64,000 bases of DNA from Leuctra nigra (taxonomy: Eukaryota; Arthropoda; Insecta; Plecoptera; Leuctridae), in NCBI GenBank assembly GCA_934045905.1, contig OW203762.1, positions 23,220,345 through 23,284,344 on the forward strand. Reading direction: 5' to 3'. Positions 13,101-26,000 of this stretch are shown here, in pieces (within the stretch, counting starts at the first letter, position 1; every line of letters starts with the position of its first letter). The translations under genes were made by a program, and so were the position numbers. A model generated the notes under the pieces. It saw nothing but the letters and a program-made list of their open reading frames with translations. It did no database searches and was not told the DNA's origin.

Positions 13101-13577
13101 AATACATTTTCGTTCTAAAAACTGTCAAATCTCAGCTAAAATCCCGCGGATTTAGTTTAAAATCAAACACGTTTTAGCAGTTCTTTAAGTACGAGCGTTG
13201 TGCTGATATCACTCCTTCTTCTTCAAATTATGACACCAAATATTTTATTAGTTGTCTGGCTGATGTGTTTTAATTTGTTACATTATGTCCAGATTTGAGT
13301 CTTGATTTAAAACTTAGATTCGTGTCATTCACGTTTAATTGCAATGCAGTTGTAAACATATTTGTATCCATTTACTCAGTCGGATATGTAAGAAGTGCAT
13401 CCAAGAGTTACTTCCTCATCATAACTATGTCTGACCACAACGTTGTCTCTGCTGCGTGCATCCTATCAAATCATCATCATCCAGCTGCAACAATAGGAAC
13501 TAATTGATATCTTCGGATAAGTTGATTTATGGCCGGCGTGAATGCGTGTGACGTGTCTGATAAGCGAGTGTCCGGCC

Positions 13578-13582
13578 GACAC

Positions 13583-13613
<31 letters not shown>
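13578..13613. repeat. CT microsatellite
   Basis: A near-pure CT run with one TTT interruption. Confidence 0.9.
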
Positions 13614-14078
13614 AGACACTATTAACAAGCTACAGGTGTGATAAGACACGGATGTGTCGCTGTGTGTCTGTCTCTGTCACACTCATAGCATCGGCCATCT
13701 CTCTGTCTCCGTCACACTCACAGTGTTTGAGCACAGAAGATAACTAGTACGAGGGGAAGGCTTTTTTAAAACGAAGATCAGAACGTTATACATACTGTGT
13801 ATATTACTGTGTAGGAAGGTGAACATACTCTACGTACATAATAAGGCTCCATCAGGACGATTTGTTCGCTGTAGACGCTTTGAACTTACAAAAGTTAACT
13901 TAGAAGCAAAAAAGCTCGACCATTCAGCTATCCCAGATTTCGAATTGGACTTCTGATATCTTAAAAGCTCGTAATAACAGAAGAAACGGAGCCTTTTATG
14001 TGCATTCCATCCCTTCGCTTGTTCAACGGAGAGCATAAGTCTCCTTAAGTGCAAACTGTTAACTCCCAACTGTTTGGA

Positions 14079-14362
14079 TTTTTTTTGTTTGGGGCTTAAC
14101 GTCGCACTGTTCTGCAGCGAGGATAATGGCGACGGATGAATGATTATGTGAATGATTGGGAGATGATGGTGAAGAGTAGGTAAGGATGGAAGGTGGGAAG
14201 GAGACGGTCGTGGCCTATTAGTAGGGTACCTTCCCAGCATTTGCCTGACGACTGAGGGAGAACCACGAAAAAACCCCAGTCATGAAGGACGGCCGCGGGA
14301 ATCGAACCCGGGCCTCCGGAATACAAGCTCAGAGCGTTACCACTTAGCCAACCTGTTCCGTT
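14079..14362 (-). mobile_element. tRNA-derived SINE with 11-bp target duplication
   Basis: On the minus strand it has a tRNA-like head with B box GGTTCGATTCC, a conserved body and a tail ending GCCCCAAAC plus poly-A. It is flanked by AACTGTTTGGA at 14068-14078 and 14363-14373, a direct target-site duplication. This is the best-preserved insertion of its family here. Confidence 0.88.
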
Positions 14363-14829
14363 AACTGTTTGGAAAGCCCCATAAACTAAGTATTCACTAT
14401 TCACATTCTGAGTATTCACATTTTCCAGAGTTTTATTTTGCACTGACTACGAAAACTGTGCAATAAGAAACAAAATTTTATTTTCCAGAGCTAAGAACGT
14501 TATTGCATCTTCTCATCATCTCAGAACTATGAAAAGTGGGCTAGTGACTTTCTTCAGAAAGCCGACGATATCATATTATGCAGAAGTCGAATGTAAACGC
14601 TCGCTTCGTTCATTGCAAGTGATTTCCAACGAATTTTGCGTCCGAATACGTCGAGACTGGCAGCGCAGAAAGCCGGCGCCTCCACTACAGAAACACCCAT
14701 TCACAAACTCAGAACAAATAACTCTCGATGGCCGATCGAACCGAGTGATCGAGCCGAGAAACTAAGTCGGAAAGTTTGACACCGAAAAGAAATCGCAACA
14801 AACTTCATCATAAGCTTTCGCTTTCGGTG

Positions 14830-14985
14830 CTAACTTCCCTCCAGTGGGCTGTCAGTGTGAGTTACGCCCCGTCCGAGCAGTGAGACGGCAGCGTCGCGAC
14901 GTCCTCGACGCCCCGGAGACGTCGCCGTCGGGACGCGAACTGCTGACTCGACGTCGACGTCCTCTAGCCACAGGCGTGAAAATAC
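14830..14985. other. GC- and CpG-rich island
   Basis: Dense CG dinucleotides with repeated GTCGACGTCG-like motifs (GACGTC occurs several times). Possible promoter or regulatory element. No gene attached. Confidence 0.35.
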
Positions 14986-15405
14986 AGACGAGAAGAGAAA
15001 CTTTCGAGATAGTTTCGACGTGCCATGTAAATCCGTGGATACATCTTTCTTATGAATATGTATCCTTGGATGGCTTTGCCGTAATAGAAATGCTTGCGTT
15101 TTTCGGTACGCAAATGGTCCAGGAGGGTAATTCCTCTTCTAATTTTCATCATATCGAAATTTTAATACAGCAACAAGCGTAGGACGTTAAATTAGAGTTA
15201 ACAAAAGTTACGATCCGATTGCTAATTCACAAAGAATCTAAAACGTAAGGCTCAAAAGATTTTTTCAAAGAACGCAAACTAACTCGTCTAATTACGTAAA
15301 TTAATTAGAAAGAAAATTATTTTATGTGTAACTTCAAAATGGAATAAAAAGTTCATTATTACAAAGAGAGGACACTAATTTCTTATTTTTAGTGGTTATA
15401 ATAGA

Positions 15406-15640
15406 AACGTCACACTGTTCTGAAACAATAGGCTATTGGCGCCGTATTAATGATTATTGTGGTGATGAAGAATAAAGATCGACGGTGGGAAGGAGATGGT
15501 CTTGGCTTAGCCTTCCTAGCATTTGCCTCTCGACTGAGGGACCATGAAAATCCTCAGTCGCAAAGGACGGCCGTGGGAATCAAACCCGGGACCTTCGGGG
15601 TGCGTCCAGTGCGCTACCGCCTGAGCCAGCTGAAAAGGTT
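15406..15640 (-). mobile_element. SINE copy, diverged
   Basis: Same order as the 14079-14362 copy: CACACTGTTCTG at the 3' end, GGTGGGAAGGAGATGG, GACTGAGGGACCATG and a head with GGGAATCAAACCCGGGACC. Confidence 0.75.
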
Positions 15641-15885
15641 TCGGTGCCTTGAAATACATTTTTATAGGCTCCATCGGTTTCGTCTCAGGTTGCCGTACAG
15701 CTGTAACAAAATCGTTGCGCCGGTATAATCGGGGGGTGAGAGCACAAATTTATGACTCGTATAATCTCTAAATTGCCTGTATTTATGCTTGGTTGGTGAC
15801 ATTGTCACCGGCCGATGCGACGGACACAACAGATGTTCACCGCGCGCGTGGGCTAGAGCCCTCGGGCGCGGTGCACCGTGACCAA

Positions 15886-16393
15886 TGACGCGGTCACCGA
15901 CGCCCTGACCAGGTCCTGACCCCCGCCGGGGTAACACACTGCCCTCCTGACATTCTCTAGCGACACAGCTGACGGCCAAGAAGGTGGGAAAATAACGCGA
16001 CGCAATGACACGACGCAATGACGCGGTCACCGACGCCCTGACCAGGTCCTGACCCCCGCCGGGGTAACACACTGCCCTCCTGACATTCTCTAGCGACACA
16101 GCTGACGGCCAAGAAGGTGGGAAAATAACGCGACGCAATGACACGACGCAATGACGCGGTCACCGACGCCCTGACCAGGTCCTGACCCCCGCCGGGGTAA
16201 CACACTGCCCTCCTGACATTCTCTAGCGACACAGCTGACGGTAAAGAAGGTGGGAAAATAACGCGACGCAATGACACGACGCAATGACGCGGTCACCGAC
16301 GCCCTGACCAGGTCCTGACCCCCGCCGGGGTAACACACTGCCCTCCTGACATTCTCTAGCGACACAGCTGACGGTAAAGAAGGTGGGAAAATA
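15886..16393. repeat. 133-bp tandem array, about 3.8 near-identical copies
   Basis: Landmark TGACGCGGTCACCGACGCC recurs at 15886, 16019, 16152 and 16285, exactly 133 bp apart. Units are GC-rich and almost identical (GGCCAAG or GGTAAAG variants), which implies recent amplification or homogenisation. It lies about 600 bp past DUSP11 exon 4. Confidence 0.93.
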
Positions 16394-16991
16394 CTCTAGC
16401 TTTTGGATTCTTTTTTATAGTCTTTACGCTTATTATTATCATTTTATGTGGAAAACAATAAAGAATCATGTTTCAACTACTTTATCGGGTTTTGAAGAAC
16501 CAAAGCATTTAATTAATTACATTTTATGGAGTCTTTTAGACTTTATTACGAAGGTAAAAAAAAATCATCCTCTAAATATTTTAGTTCTAACACATGCCGG
16601 GAAGTCTTTTAGAATTTAGAATGAATAACGAGTTAATTAATTATTAAAAATGTTGAAATGTCTAATCTAGATGAACAAAAAATTATTCTTGTGTGAAAGA
16701 TACTCGACCAGAAACCTACAATTCCGAATCTGAATAAAACAAACACATGGACAGCTGACGTAAAAACTCAGTAATAAACACAACCTCAAATAAAATCATG
16801 TTGAGATCAGTTGCTGATAAAAATGCTGTCGTCACACTTCATTTTTAATATGATTTGCAATTGAAAATGAATGAAATTATACTTAGAAGGTAAAATAAAG
16901 TTTTTATCCTTATTTCAACTAGAATATAATTTGAACGAAAGTAATTTTAATAATTATTATCTATTATTGTCCCATAACATGAAGTACGTAC

Positions 16992-17097
16992 CATGTGCCC
17001 GTTATAGTATCTGGTAGTATTGGTAAGATCCACCACCAGCTTCACGTTCGGACATCTCTGGCGCACCATCTCGGGGGTGAAACTGCAACCAATCATC
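16992..17097 (-). CDS. DUSP11: DUSP11-like exon 4
   Basis: A 106-nt exon between acceptor TTTCAG and donor GTACGT. It encodes MIGCSFTPEMV, then PNVKLVVDLTNTTRYYNGHM. The DLTNT(T/S)RYY strand is conserved between DUSP11 and the phosphatase domain of mRNA-capping enzymes and precedes the catalytic loop. The exon ends in phase 0. The next exon should carry the HCxxxxxR signature and is not recognisable in the window. Confidence 0.82.
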
Positions 17098-20000
17098 CTG
17101 AAATCATCTCTTGGAAGCGAGCAGATGCACTTTCTCAATCGCCACTTCGATCTATCTTATTATATTAGTCAACAGATGTACGAAAGTAAAAGTTATATTT
17201 TTAATTAGTGTTTCCGAGGCAGCTTGTATGAGAATCGTTACTGGGGTCGACTTTTGGTTCAAGGTTTTCAAAGGGATGATCGCCGACACACGCCCAAGGT
17301 TTATCGACATCCAAAATTGAAATGTAAAAAGGGTTGCCCCCGAGACCATCTCGTTAAGTTTCCAATACAAGTTCACACCTCCATAAAAGACACGTTTACG
17401 CTCTAGTAAATTAACGTTTACAATTATTAAAATACAAATAAATCAGTGGTCCGGGGTTTAAAAAAGTAATTTAAAAACTTATATTTCAATTGGTCTAGAT
17501 GAGGATTCCAGAGGATGCATACATTATTATAAATACGGCATATGAAATAGATTAGAAAAATAATTACGAAGAGGTTAGATGTAATTGGTAAGATATGGAG
17601 ATGAGGTTGAGGATGATGGTGGAGGTGCCGTGTATAAGTCTATGCAGCTCAAACTCTTCCGACATATCGTAGAGTTTGATTTGTCACGCGGTTCGTGTCG
17701 TGACATTAACGACGCACGTGAATGCAACACTCACCGTTGGTCTCCTTGGAGGTCTTGACACATGCCCTGGAATGGAAGAAACGATACGTTTTAGTGTCAC
17801 AAACAATATAAAGTGTTTCGTGAAAGTAGTAACTGAATCATATTAATCATCGAGTACAATATTATCCAGTTTCAGGAACATGGGCGAGAAAATTTAACTT
17901 GAAAAGGAGAAGGAGAAAAAAAGGTTGTAAGTCTCCGTCTATTTTCTGTTTTTTAAAATGCATTTTCGCGGATTCTGTCTAGGGTGGTCAGAATGATATG
18001 GAATGACTTAGTTTCCTCAAACGTACTACTGTGCAGGATGAGTTTGAGGAAGAGCAGAGTGCCAACTACGAGAGTGATGAGTGATGAGTTTGAGGAAGAG
18101 AAGAGTGCAACTATGAGAGCGATGAGTGATGAGGAAGAGGAAGAGGAAGAGCAGAGAACACAGAGAAAGAGTGCAACTATGAGAGTGATGAGTGATGAGG
18201 GAGAGGAAGAGAAGAGTGCAACTATGAGAGTGATGAGTGATGAGGAAGAGCAGAGCACACAGAACAGAGTGCAACTACGAGAGTGATGAGTGATGAGGGA
18301 GAGGAAGAGAAGAGTGCAACTATGAGAGTGATGAGTGATGAGTTATGAGGAAGAGAAGAGTGCAACTATGAGAGTGATGAGTGATGAGGAAGAGCAGAGC
18401 ACACAGAACAGAGTGCAACTACGAGAGTGATGAGTGATGAGGGAGAGGAAGAGAAGAGTGCAACTATGAGAGTGATGAGAGATGAGTTATGAGGAAGAGC
18501 AGAGTGATGAGTGATGAGTGATGAGGAAGAGCAGAGCACACAGAACAGAGTGCAACTACGAGAGTGATGAGTGATGAGGGAGAGGAAGAGAAGAGTGCAA
18601 CTATGAGAGTGATGAGAGATGAGTTATGAGGAAGAGCAGAGTGATGAGTGATGAGTGATGAGGAAGAGCAGAGCACACAGAACAGAGTGCAACTACGAGA
18701 GTGATGAGTGATGAGGGAGAGGAAGAGAAAGAGTGCAACTATGAGAGTGATGAGAGATGAGTTATGAGGAAGAGCAGAGTGATGAGTGATGAGTGATGAG
18801 GAAGAGCAGAGCACACAGAACAGAGTGCAACTACGAGAGTGATGAGTGATGAGAGGAGTCGTGCGAGAGGAGAGGCTAACATGTTCGCATCTCAATCAAT
18901 CATCGCCGTCCTGCAGCACGCTCATTCATTAGCATTCATAACTCAATCCACGGCGCAACACATTCAGTCTGCAGCAAATCGCACGGTATGTTCATCCTTC
19001 CGCCTACTCCTCGTACGCGCAAGAACAAACTGCTTGCAATGGGTATTACACCCACGTCATTGCACAAACACATCATACGTTCAAAATGTTCGTTCAAAAG
19101 AGAAATTGAAGTCTCAATATTCTCAATCTGAGATTGTTTACGTGTTTCAAACCGAGAATGATGTACCTTACTATTCTGTTTTTTTTCCTGCAAAGCACAT
19201 TAATGAATAACTAAGTTCATTATACGTATCTTTACGCATCTAACTGCGTAAGAGCCGGTTTTACAGTCATATACTGCAATTAAATTCCGGAGCTTATTTC
19301 CTCAGTTTAAATTAACCTCAGGCTACATTGACTGCAGTTTCTGAAGCTATACCACCGTATATAATCGTAATACATCACATTTCCCGAAGTGGAGCTTAAC
19401 TAAACTGGAGATTAAAATAATAGTAATATGGCCCCTAAGTCAATAAAAAAATTGGAAAACGTTAATTAGTATATGACTATAACCAAAATTACTCGAACTT
19501 GACTGAGCTTTTCGTACCTCCTATATTTCCGCATTGTATGTAAAATAAAGATTAAATAAATGGAAAAATACAAAATAAGCAAATGAAACATTACGCTCAA
19601 ATGACTCGAATTAGAGTGAGTTTTATAAAAAATAAAATAATAATACAAAATAAGCAAATGAAAAATTAATCAAATGACTCGAATTCGAGTGAGTTTTATA
19701 AAAAAAAAAATAATAATACAAAATAAGCAAATGAAAAATTACTCAAATATGACTCTAATTCGAGTGAGTTTTATACAAAATAAAATAATAATACAAAATA
19801 AGCAAATTAAAGATTACTCAAATTACTCGAATTCGAGTGAGTTTTCTCGCACCTCCGGAATCACCTCAACGCAATCACACGTCAACGACTCGCACGTGTG
19901 TGAAACTAGTACCGCACGTCAACGACTCGCACGTGTGTGAACCTAGTACCGCACGTCAACGACTCGCACGTGTGTGAAACAAGTACCGCACGTCAACGAC

Positions 20001-23000
20001 TCGCACGTGTGTGAAACTAGTACCGCACGTCAACGACTCGCACGTGTGTGAAACTAGTACCGCACGTCAACGACTCGCACGTGTGTGAACCTAGTACCGC
20101 ACGTCAACGACTCGCACGTGTGTGAAACAAGTACCGCACGTCAACGACTCGCACGTGTGTGAAACTAGTACCGCACGTCAACGACTCGCACGTATGTGAA
20201 ACTAGTACCGCACGTCAACGACTCGCACGTGTGTGAAACTAGTACCGCACGTCAACGACTCGCACGTGTGTGAAACTAGTACCGCACGTCAACGACTCGC
20301 ACGTGTGTGAAACTAGTACCGCACGTCAACCACACTCGCACGTGTGTGAAACTAGTACCGCACGTGAACGACTCGCACGTGTGTGAAACTAGTACCGCAC
20401 GTCAACGACTCGCACGTGTGTGAAACTAGTACCGCACGTCAACGACTCGCACGTGTGTGAAACTAGTACCGCACGTCAACCACACTCGCACGTGTGTGAA
20501 ACTAGTACCGCACGTCAACGACTCGCACGTGTGTGAAACTAATACCGCACGTGAACGACTCGCACGTGTGTGAAACTAGTACCGCACGTGAACGACTCGC
20601 ACGTGTGTGAAACTAGTACCGCACGTCAACGACTCGCACGTGTGTGAAACTAGTACCGCACGTCAACGACTCGCACGTGTGTGAAACTAGTACCGCACGT
20701 CAACGACTCGCACGTGTGTGAAACTAGTAACGCACGTCAACGACTCGCACGTGTGTGAAACTAGTAACGCACGTCAACGACACTCGCACGTGTGTGAAAC
20801 TATTACCGCACGTCAACGACTCGCACGTGTGTGAAACTAGTACCGCACGTCAACGACTCGCACGTGTGTGAAACTAGTATCGCACGTGAACGACTCGCAC
20901 GTGTGTGAAACAAATACCGCACGTCAACGACTCGCACGTGTGTGAAACTAGTATCGCACCTCAACGACTCGCACGTGTGTGAAACTAGTACCGCACGTCA
21001 ACGACTCGCACGTGTGAGAAACTAGTACCGCACGTCAACGACTCGCAGTGTGTGAAACTAGTACCGCACGTCAACGACTCGCACGTGTGTGATACTAGTA
21101 CCGCACGTCAACGACTCGCACGTGTGTGAAACTAGTACCGCACGTCAACGACTCGCACGTGTGTGAAACTAGTACCGCACGTGAACGACTCGCACGTGTG
21201 TGAAACTAGTATCGCACGTGAACGACTCGCACGTGTGTGAAACTAGTACCGCACGTCAACGACTCGCACGTGTGTGAAACTTGTACCGCACGTCAACGAC
21301 TCGCACGTGTGTGAAACTAGTACCGCACGTCAACGACTCGCACGTGTGTGAAACTAGTACCGCACGTCAACGACTCGCACGTGTGTGAAACTAGTACCGC
21401 ACGTCAACGACTCGCACGTGTGTGAAACAAGTATCGCACGCCAACGACTCGCACGTGTGTGAAACTAGTACCGCACGTCAACGACTCGCACGTGTGTGAA
21501 ACTAGTACCGCACGTCAACGACTCGCACGTGTGTGAAACAAGTATCGCACGCCAACGACTCGCACGTGTGTGAAACTAGTACCGCACGTCAACGACTCGC
21601 ACGTGTGTGAAACTAGTACCGCACGTGAACGACTCGCACGTGTGTGAAACTAGTACCGCACGTCAACGACTCGCACGTGTGTGAAACTAGTACCGCACGT
21701 CAACGACTCGCACGTGTGTGAAACTAGTACCGCACGTCAACGACTCGCACGTATGTGAAACTAGTACCGCACGTCAACGACTCGCACGTGTGTGAAACTA
21801 GTACCGCACGTCAACGACTCGCACGTGTGTGAAACTAGTACCGCACGTCAACGACTCGCACGTGTGTGAAACTAGTAACGCACGTCAACGACACTCGCAC
21901 GTGTGTGAAACTATTACCGCACGTCAACGACTCGCACGTGTGTGAAACTAGTACCGCACGTCAACGACTCGCACGTGTGTGAAACTAGTACCGCACGTCA
22001 ACGACTCGCACGTGAGTGAAACTAGTACCGCACGTCAACGACTCGCATGTGTGTGAAACTAGTACCGCACGTCAACGACTCGCACGTGTGTGAAACTAGT
22101 ACCGCACGTCAACGACTCGCACGTGTGTGAAAATAGTACCGCACGTCAACGACTCGCACGTGTGTGAAACTAGTACCGCACGTCAACGACATACATCGCA
22201 CGTGTGTGAAACTAGTACCGCACGTAAAGACCATGCGTCTAATACAGACATCATCTCATCAGATCGTGCTCGGCCAAACGACGGTGTTGAAATGAAATCG
22301 CTAATCACCATAATCTCGGCTCGCCGCCACTCGGAGCTGAACATCATCACTGTAATCTTCACATTTATGCCTCGGAGTCACCTGTGGCGCAGTTCGCGTT
22401 GCCGTGGCGCTATTACTCAAGCAGAGTGAAATCATAATCATTGGCGAGATGTGTTTACTAAATCAAGAGCGTTAACGTTCTGTCAGAGTGAAATACATGA
22501 GGATTCGCTACGGCATTGAAATGCAGTGATTTCAATCAAAACTTGAGATATAAATTTAGCAAATTCAGCCATCAATAGGACTAACTAATTGAAAAAATAG
22601 CATAAAATTACGAATAATAATTAATTCGGTATCATTTTTATATTTATAAGTTCAAAGTTTGGCTCAAGGCTTGCCTGAGTCGTCTTGATTTAAAAATTGA
22701 TTTTCGAGTGATTTACTGCAAAATCTTTGATTACAAGGAAATATCAATTGAATTGTGTTGTAAAGAATTTCTAAACAAGGTGGAAATTAAAAAAAACATG
22801 TTTTTGTTCTCCATTAAAATGTAGGCTTACTTTTACGCTATATAGCTTTTATACACCCATGCCCAGTACCATGTTTGCCGAATTAGAATTTGGTGCAAAG
22901 CTATGTTGATTGTTGTGATTTTCACTCAGGTTGGGTGAGTGGTAACGCTCTGAACTTGTATTCCGGAGGCCCGGGTTCGATTCCCGCGGCCGTCCTTACT

Positions 23001-26000
23001 GACTGGGTTTTTTTCGTGGGTATTCCCTCAGTCGACAGGCAAATGCTGGGAAGGTACCCTACTAATAGGCCACGACCGCCTCCTTCCCACCTTCCATCAT
23101 TACTACTCTTCACCATCATCTCCCAATCATCATCATAATCATTCATCCGTCGCCATTAGCCTCGATGCAGAACAGTGCGACGTAAAGCCCCAGACAAAAA
23201 AACGATTCAAGAGACTCCCAATTCAAAAATAATATTGCACGTGCCTACTTCACAGTACTGACAAGAGATTTTATATTTCACACTTCTGTCAAAACATACT
23301 GGATCCAATTGCCCCCCCCCCCCACACACTCAGTGCGTCAATCCTAATGACGACCCCTCAAGAGAGGTGACCACAGAACACAACAGACACCGATGAAGAG
23401 TTGACAGATCCCCGACAGATCCCATCTGAACATGGATGCTGGGGGTACAGCGTCCAGATGGAGATGTCGGCTTAATCAATTCAGTCATCAACCAAGCGAT
23501 TCCATTTCCTGGTCATTACACAATACCAGTCAAGTTTCAAGAATTATTTAGAAATTAATTCTCGCATCTGACAAGCCGCATCTGACAAAGCACAAAGAAT
23601 TCGTGATCGAAACCAACGACGGTAATAAAGAACATGTATCGGACTGGGGGACAATCCTCTTAGAAGAGTAAACATCTAAGAATACTCATGGAAATAAGGT
23701 GTTGTTGTAAGTAATAAAATACCGGGAATTATGATTTATCGTTGATTTAGACGATGTTGGTGTGTGGGTGGAAGCGCCGGGCGCCAGCAAGACGCAGCCT
23801 CTCTCGTCTCGGAAGAATCCTTGAGAGTTATTCCACAACTCAGAACAAAAAATATCAAGTCTTACGGCTGATATGCCGGCCCGTATAGGAAATTTGTTGG
23901 TTACATAGAGAAACATTTAAAAACAAGTTTAAGTTACATTTATTGCTTTTGCCGAACGGCATTTCTTGGCCGAAGAGAATAATGCGGAAACAAAAAAAAG
24001 CAGAATGCAATAGAGAATAAATGAACCGTGTAAAAAGTTAACGTCGTGAAAAGCAATTTTGCAAGAAAACTTTCGAAGTAAGACCGTCTAATATTTTAGC
24101 AGTGAAATTATTATGATGTGAAGAACATAACTTTCTTAGCGGCTTACAATAATTTAATCTAGCTTGCCATATTAGGCATGACGGGCGGACCTAACAGTTC
24201 GTGGCGTGTATATAGTTGACTCCGAGTACCTCCACATCACGTGTAAATAGCAGACTAGCACCGCCTCACATGCATGGGAACTCACAGACACATCCACAAG
24301 GCAGAGGAATATGTACACGTGCAGGGCCCAGTGCACGGGCCCTGCGCACGGGCCCAGTGCATGGGACTCACATACACATCCACAAGGCAGTGGAATATGT
24401 CCACGTGCAGGGCCCAGTGCACGGGCCCTGTGCACGGGCCCAGTGCATGGGTTTACACGGAGCATTTTCTCGAATAACTTCTGTGGGGCCACACTTCTGT
24501 ATGTTTCACAAGTCCTCCATTATAAAGCATTTGCAACCTCACGAGCTAATCCAGGTAAAATGTGTGTACGAAAGCAAATTTGTTAATTTAGTTAAAGGTC
24601 TGCTTGCGGTCCATGGTCGAAACTCCAGGCTCTTGAATGCAGCAAGATTTACTTCATCTCCTATCTCCAATGATAATACTTTGTGAATTGGGCCAATTTG
24701 AAGTGGCCCAGTGGGGTACTACATTTGATAACGAGTACCTACCATGTATGTCTTATATTTTACAGTTACACCAAATAAACGCAAACCAAAACTGATCATA
24801 CGATTCCTTTGGTTATTTCCCTGTAGTTGAGCTTGGCTCAATGCAGAAATTACAGTAAGTTTAAAAAAAATACACTTGATTTTATTAGCACCCTCATTTC
24901 CAAACTGCAAACTCTTGAATCTCAAGATATTGCAATCCGACAGCGATATTCTCTTCCTATTTACAAGTGCATCGTCATTTCCGAGGTTTGTAAACTATTT
25001 TTCCTCCTCTTTCGAACAGAATGCACCCAAATGTTTCGGTTAGAACAAACAAAGAAATAAATTGAATTCTTTACGCCAGGGGAGTCATTGAATTAGTTTT
25101 CAGTTAAAGAATGTGAGAAACCAATAAATCTTCATGACTTCCAAAAATCAATAGGTCCGGAGATAAACTATTTTAAAATGTAAATGAATTCGGAAGTTTG
25201 TTTGGTTTTAAGAGGGCTATAATGATTGGGAGGAGTTAGCTCGGCTGCCAAACCATCCACCGCAGCCCTCTTCCTGGACCGAAGTTCATTTCCAAAATGA
25301 AAGTTATAAATTATATTTTCCGCTTTTTTGCTCAAGTCTATTGACATTTGGTCAATTGCTTTTTAGATACCTTCTATGTTCTAAAAAAAATTATAACACA
25401 ACGACCGAGCAAAATGTGGCGCAAAACAAAAGGTGAAAACGAACACCGCTTACGTTGATTAACTAAAAGAACGATGTGTAGAATTCCTCGGTGGAGGCAG
25501 GGTTGCAAGAGCCACGAACATGTGGACAACAAGCAAGCAAATACACACAAACAATACGAACATGGAGGAAATGTTGCAACATCCCTTCAGGATGGTATTA
25601 AAAGGGGGTAAAAGTGGCATAAATGGAGAGGAAAATATTGTAAAAAAGTAGCCATTTACATGAAATAATTGTAATAAAGTTACTGAAGTTATACCTACCA
25701 ATGAATATAAGGGTAAGTACCTTATCATCACAAAGATTAAAAACCATCCAACAAATAGGTGCGAAAATATTACCATGCAATAAAATAAAGAAATAAAAAC
25801 GTTTTGGTTGGATAGAAAAAGATGAAGATAAATGTAGATATAATCAAAATTTTAGGAGGACATCGAGTTTCTTCTTATTCGATTCCAGCAACCGACTATC
25901 TTGACGTATTTTTTTAATGACCTTTCTCATTTAGAGTCGAATGATGAAGGCAGACGCAAAATAATCTTGTCGTCGATCGTCTACGCAGATTTAGAAAACA

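Larger units (their letters stand above)
1..16991. other. Region downstream of DUSP11 exon 4 without a recognised exon
   Basis: No conserved coding exon was recognised on either strand. It is probably a further DUSP11 intron or 3' flank. It holds four tandem arrays, SINE remnants, foldback elements and GC-rich islands at about 690-905, 1400-1640, 6560-6910, 7820-8060 and 14830-14985. The stretches 2485-5300, 9413-10800, 11945-12960 and 16394-16991 are AT-rich and show nothing further that I can name. Confidence 0.6.

Noticed and set aside
15662..16365. Three overlapping minus-strand frames of 91-160 codons
   Set aside because: Generated by the 133-bp repeat. The same residues repeat in each because the frames cycle through the array.
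17953..18895. Repetitive frames on both strands with Ser/Leu/His or Glu-rich products
   Set aside because: Products of the 137-bp higher-order array, with frame changes between units and no start context or homology.
19866..22226. Possible CRISPR-like repeat array
   Set aside because: The units abut with no unique spacers, and the surrounding genes are eukaryotic.
24216..24686. Overlapping frames rich in His/Gly/Pro
   Set aside because: They arise from a duplicated GGGCCC-rich block. Three frames are open together.
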